Part shown: piece by piece, positions 54,840 to 64,000 of the stretch
Numbering within the stretch: position 1 is the first letter of the stretch
Layout: the number at the start of each line of letters is the position of its first letter
Source: Pleurodeles waltl
Lineage: Eukaryota; Chordata; Amphibia; Caudata; Salamandridae
Assembly (NCBI RefSeq): GCF_031143425.1
Contig: NC_090451.1
Coordinates: forward strand, 350,742,339-350,806,338
Direction of reading: 5' to 3'
DNA length: 64,000 bases
Position numbers and translations under genes: made by a program
The notes under the pieces: model-generated
Databases searched by the model: none
Told to the model about the DNA's origin: nothing
Seen by the model: only the letters and a program-made list of their open reading frames with translations

Positions 54840-57110
54840 GTTCTTTGCGGGCATTTTTCACATTTACCAAAGGCATTTTACTTTTGTGTTTTGTGCATTG
54901 CTTTCTGGTTTGGTACATTTTCCATCTTGGGAGCAAGAACTAGGCCCGCTCAGTATATATTAGTTAAATGTGGGCATAGTGTCTTGTGTAGGTGACATTG
55001 CCAAACGTCAAGCCTTGTTTCAGTTCCAAGCTGCGACTTGATTTGGAGGCAGTAGGACTTAAAGTTGAACTTGGTGATCCTGGGTTATATCTGTGTCAGT
55101 GTTTTTGGTGAAACTGTGCCATCTGGTATCTGTTTTTGGTGAAACTGTGCCATCTGCAGCACATACTATGAAACTTTTAGCTGTACTATCACTAGCCTAT
55201 ACACTAACTCATGGGTACTCCCAAAGAATTTCTTGCGTAATGATGCTGTGGCATCCTCAAAGAGGAGCGGTAACACGTTTAAATTGTGAAGCCTATGTTA
55301 TGCTGTGTGGAATACATATTTAAACTAATGAATTGAATACCCGCAGTGCTCACTGTCACAGGATGGAGCCTCATAGTGGTATCAATACACATTTTTTTTC
55401 CTCAGTGAACCAACTAGGATTCAATTCTGGGGCCCACCAGTTATAAGCATATACCTCTGAATGATGTAGTGATCACGTTAACCAACTGAGGTTTCCTATA
55501 AAAACAATGCATTCCACTGTTAGTTTACCTTGCATTCAGCTTTTGTTTAATGTGTGCTTTATATTTTATATTCATTACCTCTAGGTTAAAGACCAGCAAT
55601 ATAGCTAGAGAATATTTTGTTCTATTTAGATACCTGTCTGGTCCCCTCGCCACACTCACGGATCCTGCCCTGTAGTACTCACACTCACAATTCCCATACT
55701 TGTTTTATTCCTCTCTGCAATCTGTTCAGCTTCCGGTTGACCTATGAGCAGGCTGTCTTGCTGAAAGTACAAGCTGAGCTAGCTATAAAACAAAGCCTAT
55801 AACCAGAAGAGCACAAAATGTCCCCTAGCAACATGTTATTTTGTTTTTCTGATTCTGGGCTTTGTTTCTCCAGCCATTTCAGTTTGGTCTGTGAGCAGGG
55901 CAAACCTATTCATAAAATAGGCTGAACTGGTTATAGAAATGAAGTGCAGTCTCACAAAATTATGCTCCTTAGCTAGTATATTTAACAAAATAAAGGAACT
56001 CAAGCAGCTTTCTGTGCAGCAACTCTCAGTTTACTGGGGTCCCAGAGGAAGGTCTGCGGGATTTACTTGACTTGTGTGGTGAAGCTCTGACCTGCTTTGA
56101 TATGGATCCGGAATCTCTTGGTCAACTTTAAGAAGCACACAAAAAACATGATTTGGGGACCATTCCTATTTGTTAAGTGGCCCTATGCCACGCATGACCC
56201 TTCAACCAGGCTTTCTATTTTGTAATTCATAATGGTCCTTCAAAATGGCTGGATTTGGAAATATGATGTCGTTAAATAATCTGTTTGCACCTACTGCAAT
56301 GGAACTGTCAGCAGATATTGATTACTGACGCATGCACAACAAACTGGAAAGAAAGAAAGTTAAAGAGAAGGGATGACATTGTATGTTCATTATTTTAACA
56401 CTTGGACACTTACTTCAAGCTGTGATCTTATGAAGCCGTCTTCGGACGCAAATATCCACGTGTCTCACCAAAATGTTTAAATATGCGTTTATGTTTGATT
56501 TCCCAACAGTAGTACTGGGCCCTGTGGTATCCATTTGTGTCCATGCCCTCAGATGATGGACCCCTATTTGATCATACGGCAAGTATTGCGACCAAACTGA
56601 TTTTATACAAATGGAAATCTGCCAACAGTACCTCATTTTTATTATTGATATTATTATTATTTCGGATGCTGGCCATAGAAGTAGTACAATTAAAATATTT
56701 TAAAAGGAAACACAATACAATATCTGATCTAAAATATACAAATACCATGCATATAATATTCTTAGGAGTATCCACCCTTGGCCTGAGAACACAAAGCAGA
56801 TGTACAAACGTGACCATAGACAAAAACCTAATATGGTCCGTCATAGCTAAAAGTACAGTTTATAGATGTCTTGCTGTAATAGATGTATTTGTGAAACCTT
56901 CAGACCAGAATGATCATCTTTAAAGGAGCAGATACTCTAAAGAGAAGAAGTAGTAGGCCTGCTCATACTACATTTAACACATAAAACATAGGAGGTAGTC
57001 TATTCAGAGCAGATATGGAGTGGACAAAGGGAGACAGCTGGTTTACAACGCCCTACCCTGTCTGGCAGGACAGCTTAACTGTATAAAGTGGAAGTGCTCC
57101 GGCTTACAAT
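54840..57110. other. No gene recognised
   Basis: A duplicated GTTTTTGGTGAAACTGTGCCATCTG (55096-55155) is a short tandem repeat with about a 33-bp period. 55720-55980 contains two diverged similar segments (TATGAGCAGGC.../TGTGAGCAGGGC...). The 128-codon frame at 56537-56923 includes a hydrophobic run but no family signature. Confidence 0.45.
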
Positions 57111-57119
57111 ACAATTAAA

Positions 57120-60100
57120 AACACAAGTTATAAAATCAATAAAACCATGATACACAATAGAGGGGGGATTTGCATTAGGCAGAGGGCTAAATAAGGATAG
57201 GAGAACCAATTTTTTGCGGTATTGGCTGTATGCTCTCTAAATATTTTGCAATGGAGAAAACAATGACCCAAGACTTGTCTGCTCTGCCTAATCTTATTGC
57301 CATCCTGTATTGGGCTACACCTAAAAGGTGGCACAAAGGAACAATCAAACGCCTGACCTGCTTATAGTACCTTGGACAAAAAATAGGAGGTGGTTGTCAG
57401 TTACTTCTACACTTCTACAAACAGGACATATTTTACTACCTCCTTGTTCCATTTGGCAGTGAAGGTAGCAAGTGATAATATACCTAATCTGAACCTTTTA
57501 TAAAGAGCTTTTGTGAATGAAGGATTGATATCATTCATATACTTTAAAAATACGAGGTAGACTTGAACCCTATGAAACAACCAGTCAGTTGGCCCAGGCT
57601 TACTTGTTTCGGCAATTTAGCCTCCTCAAGCTCCCGGTAGATGGCCTTCAGTTTCTTATTTGCAGCAGATGGAATGATTACAGGGGACAACCAATAATCA
57701 TGTAGATTCATAGAGTATAGGGACTGTTTTACATCTTACAACCAGGATGCAAAACTCCTCTCCGTGATTTAGCTAAAGCATCTCTTAGACACACCCTATA
57801 TTCAGCCAGCTTGGGAGTAGACCAAATCCTTAGCCAGTACAAGATAGGTTTCAGATGCGCTAAGGCTGCAATAGACCAAAAACCTAGGTCATGTTTAAAA
57901 ATCACTGCCATGCTTTGAGGCAATTTAAGGACTACTCTTAGAAATGTATTCTCAGCCATCTTCAGGGCTCTTAGATTAATAAAACCCAGAGTTCTGCTCT
58001 GGATATTGTAGCAGTTACAGCTTTGGCCCTCCATACCTCATGATTGGGGGAAAATAGGGTGGAACAAGGTCTTGTTTCCAAATTTTAGGATGGCTGCCAC
58101 TCTATGCTTTAATATAACAGTACTTTTGGTAACTTGGGTACCCCAAGAATTTGCACGCGAGAGGCAAATGCCATGATAATTAAACTCCTCCCCTTCCAAC
58201 ATTAATGATCCTCTGAAGCCTGTACAGGGATGGATGGCCATAAATGTTGTCTTGCTCGCCTTAATTGCCAGTCTGTGATCTGGGCAGAATCTGTTAAACT
58301 TACTCAAAAAAGTCTCTGGGCCCTTGGGGATTTTTGATACTACTAAAGTATCATCCATGAATAGTACGGCGGGTATTTTGGTTCCCCGAGAACCAGGGAG
58401 TCATTATCACAACCCAAAAGATAGTTGATGCAACCATTTACAAGCAGCAAGAACAATGTGGGGGCGAGCACGCATCCTTGCTTGACTCCTTTTGCATACT
58501 TAAAAGGATCAGAATTGTCCCCGTTTCTAACCCTTCTAACTTGGGCAACACTGTCCTGGTGGAGCCTAACGAATAAATCGAGGAGTAGGCAGAGAAGCCC
58601 TAAGGCAGCCAGTGTGCACCATAACTTATCACCAGGGACCATTATGGTCAACAAAAGCGACAGAGGCTACCCCTTTTTAGGTCTACTTCTTTCCATCTTA
58701 TTAATGGGGACCTAAAAACTTGATTGAATGTGCTAATTTTGGGATGGAATCCAGCCTGAAACTATGTTAAAATGTAATTTTCATTGACCCAGATAGGAAG
58801 CTGATCTAATTAAAGCCTACAAAAGATTATTTGGCTTGAATCAATAAGACTAATTGGGTAGTACTTGACTAGGTCAGATGTTGGGCCTTTTTTATGTATA
58901 GGAATAAGCTCTGCCTCTTTTCAGGAGGTTGGAATCTCGCCTCCTCCTCAGATGTCATTGAAAACGCATGTACGTATGGTGCCCAGATTACCGGTTCGGA
59001 CTTAAAAAGGTCCACCGGTATTCACTTTAGCTGGGTTCTATTCCTGCCTTCTGTGATCTAATGGCCACAGCCACTTCGAATGCCGATCCATCTTTAACAC
59101 TATGTGGTTTAAAGGAGATCTTGTAGGATGAAGGGGTTTGCATGAAATAAGGGTTTGCAGGTGTCGGAGGGAAGCTACTATATAAAGATTCAAAATGGTT
59201 CACCCAGTCTTGAGGAAGAATGTATTATTCTGTCTTCATCCTATGTGTCTTGGCGCCATGTGCTATTACATGCCAGAAGGCTACCGTGTCCCCTGAGCGC
59301 ATTGCAAACAAATGTCACTCCAAAATGCCATGTCCCATGTAGATCTTGCTCGTTTTAAGGCTAGTTTGCTGTCTGCACTAGCTGAATTAATAGCCGGCGG
59401 GACTCCTCTTTCAAGAGCACTAAGAAGATTGCTCTTGGTGACCTACAAGCCCTATCGTACCATGTAGGGTCTGTCTTCTGGGGGAGGTTCTTATGTGGAT
59501 TGGAGGGGTTAGTAAGAACTAATTTTCAGATTTTCAAACCATTTGAAGTTCGCATCCATAATCATGTCAGAAGCTGCCTCTAATTTAGCCATGTAGGACA
59601 CAATGGGAACTATCTCTCAATATAATAAGGCATAATTGGACTCATTGTCCATAATACTCTCCCATATAATTATCCTCCAGTTCTTGCTGACCGAAACAAC
59701 ACCTTGGGGGTGTTGAGGAGTCATACTCCCCCTTCGCCACTTCCACAATGGAAGAAGCGAAGAGGGAAGTGGTCACTCTCATATCTAGACAGAACTTCCA
59801 TATCAATAAGTTTCCACAGAATTGGACATCTGGTAAAAAGTAATCAATAGGCTCTGATAGATACTCCTTTTAAAGGTGGGATGCGTCTCCAAATTAGATT
59901 TCGTTCTACTGTAATAAGCCCTCAAGTGGCAACTTATTCAAAGATCCAGCATTTACAAAGACGCCCGCAGGAGGGAGGATACAAATGGGCTCGAAATTTG
60001 TGGAGTACCCCAGTATTGATTCCCCTTAAAGAGTGCTGATGGTTTGAAGCATATGTTGAAATCCCCAGCCACAATTACAACTGCTTCTTTCTGTGATAGG

Positions 60101-60960
60101 GTGGGAATATAATCAATCAAAAGATGGAGGACAGGGGAATCGGGAGATTTGGAAACACTCCTGCTATATACATTAAAAAGAAGAATTTCTTATCAGAGGT
60201 GCTGATCTCAATGTCAAGCAAATCTGGGCAATTGCTAGATAGTTGGATAACACAATACCCCAGCGAAATCGTACCTCAAATGAGCAACCTACCAGAAGAA
60301 CTACCTGGTTTTGACTTGCATGCTGCCACATGAAAGGATTTAAAATCTTGCCTATATGAATGGGAGGTCTCCCAGGTTTCTTGAAATATAATTATGTCAC
60401 CTGTTTCTATGAATTCCCCCCAGTCCACTTGAATAAGCTTGGTATCGAGCCCCACAATGTTTCAAGAAATCATTGTCAAGATCTTCGTTGGTGTAGGGGT
60501 TGTTTCCGTGGGATCCTATGTAGTAGACTTGGCCTACAGCTACATCCCCTGGGTGTCCTTACAGTGTTAAAGGAAACTTCCCTCCGGTCTTACCATAGAT
60601 GAAAAGTAATGGGTCCTGGGCCCTATATAGCTGGGTCCCTACTATGAACTCCCCCAATTGCACCCCTCAACACACAAGCTGGGATTTGGGCTTGGAGTGG
60701 TTTTAAAAGAACATGCAGATATTTAACTGGGGCAGGAATGTGAAGATCAATACCCCATTCTTCAAATACAGCCCTTTCAGCCCAAACAGCGTTCCGTTGG
60801 GGTGTTCTTTTCCAGAGTGTCTTGGTCACATCCCCAGTTGAGTTTAACAGAGGTGGGTCAAATTTGACACAATCCAAGTCATCAGTGGGTATGTTTGTAA
60901 GACCAGGAAAGTGAGCAAACAACTTCAGCAAATTCCCTCTGTTGAGGGTGTCCATAAAGC
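57120..60960 (-). pseudogene. APE-type non-LTR retrotransposon (endonuclease and RT), disrupted
   Basis: Read on the minus strand. An open piece of unknown role comes first (60955-60623). The endonuclease shows IVAGDFN (60075-60055) and ESDHFPLRF (about 59782-59756), the two hallmark motifs of APE endonucleases. The RT shows GVKQGCVLAPTLFLLLVNGC (58510-58440), then FMDDTLVVSKI (58372-58330, catalytic Asp pair), and LAIKASKTTFMAIHP. The C-terminal part runs 58034-57729 and may end with a CPVC-type zinc motif near 57430. The RT box GVKQGC.LAPTLF and FMDD differ from the L1 copies in this window (GTRQGCPLSP, YADD), so this is another clade, possibly RTE-, CR1- or I-like; I cannot settle which. 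Frame breaks are present throughout. Confidence 0.8.
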
Positions 60961-61179
60961 CCTTGGGAGTGTATCATGGAATGAAGAGGAGTATTGAGTG
61001 AAAACTCTTCTCTTTGTCGCAGTTATGGAGGTTGAAATTTTGCTGCTCATCAGACTGAGTTGAAGGCGGCCAGAGCAGGTAGACAAATGCTATGTCAGGG
61101 AGCTATTACCTGCAGAGCTATAGGGCTCACCTCTCTGGTGCTCACTATATAAGGCTTCCCAGCAAGTTGAAACCAATTG

Positions 61180-63170
61180 GGGCCTTTTAGAAATTGGGTC
61201 TCTAGCTGGCAGAGGTATACACCCTTGTCCAAATAGGGACCACAATCCTAGTCAGGGTAAATCACACACAATCCTAATTATCCTGTGCCCACCCTCTGGT
61301 GGCTTGGCACTGAGCAGTCAGGTTTAACTTAGAAGGCAATGTGTAAAGTATCTGTGCAATAACTCATACAGTAACACAGTGAAAACACCACAAAAATACA
61401 CCACACAGGTTTAGAAAAATATAGGATATTTATCTGGTTCAATTAAGGTCAAAATGATAAAGATTCAATAAGCACAATTTAAAATATCACTTTTGCAAGA
61501 TTAAAAAGAGTCTTAATTCTTAGAAATCAACAGTTGTACCTGCTGCAAGTACCTGGTTTGCATCACAAATTACATGCACGGAGACCGCAGAGGAGGAGAT
61601 GCAGGGAAAAATAAGGTGTGCATTGGATTTTCCGGCACAACACTGACTATGCGTTGTTTCTTTCCGTGCTCCAAGGGCTTTGCGTTGTTTCTCAGCGCGC
61701 AGTCTTGGGCCGTCACTGCAATGCAGGGTTCTTTTTAACGCCCAGGGACGATGCGGGTAAAACCTGGGTGCACTGGAAGAAGTCACAGGCATTGCGTCAA
61801 TCCAGTAGGGCAATGCATTGAATTTTCTGTCGTACAGCAGTTGGTTTCCACTCAGGGAGTCAGCTGCGTTGCTCCGGTTTGGCTTTGCGTCGATCCGGTA
61901 GGGCTGTGCGGTGAATTTTCTGTCACAAGGCAGGCGCTGCATTGAATCTTCACTGAGGAAGTTGGGCTGCATCGTTCCGGGTCATCTGTGCGACAATTTC
62001 TCAGTTGCAAAATGGCTGCGCGGCGTTTCCGGCAGGCTGTGTGTAAATTTTCAGCGCACATGGAGTTTCCTGAAGAGATGAAGTCTTTTTGGCCCTCAGA
62101 CTTCAGAAAACAGGAGGCAAGCTCAATCCAAGCCCTTGGAGAGCACTTTTCAGCAAAGTCAGAGGGAAGCAGGGCAGCAGGGCAATGACAGGGTAGCAGT
62201 CCTTCTCAGCAAAGCAGTCCAGATGAGTCCTTTACATACCCAAAGATGCATTTGAAGTGGGGGTTTTGAAGTGCACATGGTCCCCTTTCAGTACTGGTCT
62301 GTGTGCCAGGGTCCCAGTAGGGGGTTAGGCAGTCCATTGTGTGAGGGCAGGCCACTAGCCTTTGAAATGTAAGTGTCAGGCCCTCCACCCTCCCAGACCA
62401 GGAAGACCAATTCAGTATGCAGATGAGTGCAGGTGTGACCGAGTATCCTGTGTTTGTGGTTGTCTGGGTGAAATGCACAAGGGAGCTGTCAACCAGCCCA
62501 ACCAGGTGTGGATTGGAGACAGGCTGCAAGGCACAGATGGATTCTAACTGCAGAGAAATGCTCACTTTCTAACAGTTGCATTTCTAAAATAGTAATATAA
62601 AATCCAACTTCACCAATAAGCAGGATTTTGTATTACCATTCTGGCCATACTAAATATGACTTGGTTACCCCTTTCTGATCAGAATCTACCACTCAAACAG
62701 TATAGGAAGGTCTCCCTAATGCTAGCCTATGAAAGGAGCAGGCCTCATAGTATTGGAAAATGTATTTAGGGGTATTACACTACCAGGACATATAAAACAC
62801 ACAGGTACATGTCCTGCCTTTTACCTACATAGCACCCTTCCCTATGGGTTAGCTAGGGCCTACCTTAGGTATGACATATGTAGAAAAAGGGGAGTTTTAA
62901 GGTTTGGCAAGTATTTTTAAATGCCATTTCGAAGTGGCAGTGAAACTGCACACACAGGCCTTGCAATGACAGGTCTGAGACATGGTTAAGGGCTACTTAT
63001 GTGGGTGGCACAACCAGTGCTGCAGGCCCACTAGTAGCATTCAATCTACAGGCCCTGGGCACTTTACTAGGGACTTACAAGTAAATCAAAGATGCTAATT
63101 GGGTATGAACCAATGTTACCATGTTTAAGGGAGAGAGCATATGCACTTTAGCTCTGGTTAGCAGTGGTAA
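61180..63170. repeat. LTR-like dispersed repeat, non-coding
   Basis: A long block with the look of a vertebrate LTR. It starts around TTGGGGCCTTTTAGAAATTGGG, contains an AT-rich part (61380-61520) and a GC-rich part with many CGT words (61570-62060), then ordinary sequence to about 63170. No protein motif is seen in any frame, and no primer-binding site or paired copy is visible in the window. The LTR reading is inference from architecture and from general familiarity with salamander repeats. Confidence 0.3.
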
Positions 63171-63739
63171 AGTGCGCAGAGTGCTAAAACCAGCAAAAAC
63201 AGTGTCAGAAAAGCAGAGGGAGGCAGGCAAAAAGTTGGGGGGATGTCCACCCTAAGGCTGTCAGGTCTAACAGGGCCCAAAATGTTCTGTGTGCCATAGA
63301 GGCCTCTCCCATGCACTGAAGGTGTGGGTGTACTCCAACAAGCCAATGGACATTTTCTTCCAGGTGCTTGGTGATCAATTATGGGTCTAAAGGTTTGTGG
63401 GATCCTTTGTTGACCCCTGGAATTAGGACTTGGTAGTTCCAGGGTCTCTGATTCAGAGCGGGTGCCTTGGTCCACCCTTTCACTTTGCGTGTCCAGGATC
63501 CCATCCGCTCCTGTCAGTTTGCCTTCCCTATCGAGGGGCTGGCCCCATGTCCTGACATTCCGCACTCTAGGGGTTCCATGACTCTGGTTGCCTTTTGAAC
63601 CGAGTGGCCATCTACCTCCGGGGGCCCCCGGTCCGATTAGCTCTTCAGTTTCTAATGATACAGGAACGCCCAGGAAGACTATGGTCGACGTGAGCTTTGG
63701 GGGCAGGGGTTGAGATATTGTCTGTGTCGGAGGGCCCAA
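63158..63739 (-). other. Open frame of unknown nature (193 codons)
   Basis: A Pro/Gly-rich minus-strand frame ends in a hydrophobic run (FLTLFLLVLALCALYHC). I recognise no domain. It overlaps repeat-like DNA at its 3' side. It may be a piece of a LINE ORF1 or a chance frame; no function is proposed. Confidence 0.2.
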
Positions 63740-64000
63740 AATTGGAAAAAAAATTCCTGAGTTTGTGAGAACTTGCCCTTTGTTACTTCTGTTTTGGCAG
63801 ACGGAGAGATTCTTTTAAGCTGCAGAGGACTCCAGTAGGGCAGTAGAGCAGCTGCAAGCTGCAAGCTGGGTGGGCACACGTTCCCGCAAGCCGCACCTGG
63901 ACCTAATGAGGCCACCTCCGCAGCGACGGACCTCTTCCACTAGGCCACGATGTCTAATGCCAGATACTTGCACATCCCTATTACGAGCCCTGCATGTCCT
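63740..64000. other. Window end, no gene resolved
   Basis: A short minus-strand frame (63915-63679) carries no motif. The sequence is GC-moderate, with a duplicated GCTGCAAGCTGCAAGCTG run near 63851-63868. Confidence 0.3.

Noticed and set aside
56537..56923. 128-codon frame with a hydrophobic run, considered as a small membrane protein
   Set aside because: No family signature, no start context or splice evidence; AT-rich sequence can give such frames by chance.
6600..63170. Idea that the repeat flanking Harbinger element 1 and the repeat at 61.2-63.2 kb are two LTRs of one family
   Set aside because: They share only general layout and short AT-rich words; I could not align them over a meaningful length.
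1..64000. tRNA, rRNA or other structured RNA genes
   Set aside because: No cloverleaf-compatible A and B box pair or rRNA core sequence was noticed on either strand by eye; a covariance-model scan would be needed to exclude small ones.

Overview
The window is a stretch of repeat-dominated vertebrate nuclear DNA. I find no host gene with a convincing exon structure. The mixture seen here is PIF/Harbinger DNA transposons with Myb-like partner genes, several L1-type and one other non-LTR element, Ty3/gypsy and retrovirus-like pol remnants, hairpin-rich non-autonomous elements and a kilobase-scale satellite. It fits a very large, repeat-bloated genome, and a salamander (newt-like) is my best inference. 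The species cannot be proven from the sequence.

Layout. 1-4.6 kb holds a decayed retrovirus-like pol (RT, RNase H, integrase) with possible env remnants. 4.7-6.6 kb is unassigned AT-rich DNA. 7060-16818 is one complete PIF/Harbinger element with a 15-bp perfect terminal inverted repeat and a TTA target duplication, nested inside another dispersed repeat. It carries four minisatellite arrays, a decayed HARBI1-type transposase on the plus strand and two different Myb/SANT-like genes on the minus strand. 17.5-23.9 kb is L1-type LINE material on the minus strand with an internal partial duplication and a recognisable ORF1. 24912-28712 is a second, smaller Harbinger: its transposase is open across two exons with all three catalytic acidic residues, while its Myb partner has one nonsense codon. 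A Myb-like remnant of a third element follows near 29.7-30.1 kb.

31795-31965 is a near-perfect 171-bp hairpin MITE. 32.46-37.5 kb is a 15-bp-period satellite interrupted by a CR1/L2-like LINE 3' end; part of it is organised in higher-order copies that carry the LINE tail with them. 40.0-43.25 kb is a 5'-truncated L1-type ORF2 on the minus strand. 43.26-44.4 kb holds two Ty3/gypsy pol pieces in inverted orientation. 46860-47640 is a non-autonomous hAT-like element with an 8-bp target duplication. 48.9-50.5 kb is another L1-type remnant, 51.3-51.56 kb a short minisatellite, and 54120-54836 a MITE built from a row of perfect palindromes whose ends resemble the second Harbinger. 57.1-60.96 kb is a minus-strand APE-type LINE with visible endonuclease and RT motifs, and 61.2-63.2 kb is an LTR-like dispersed repeat.

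How the parts relate. In the PIF/Harbinger superfamily transposition is known to need both a DDE transposase and a Myb/SANT-like partner. Both are recognisable in the two full-length elements, and the 54-kb and 31.8-kb MITEs have termini that could be substrates for such machinery. The most unusual object is the 9.76-kb Harbinger, which has two Myb-like genes, a candidate shared promoter with CRE-like and CCAAT motifs, and a 2.3-kb minisatellite block. The element most likely to have been active recently is the 3.8-kb Harbinger.
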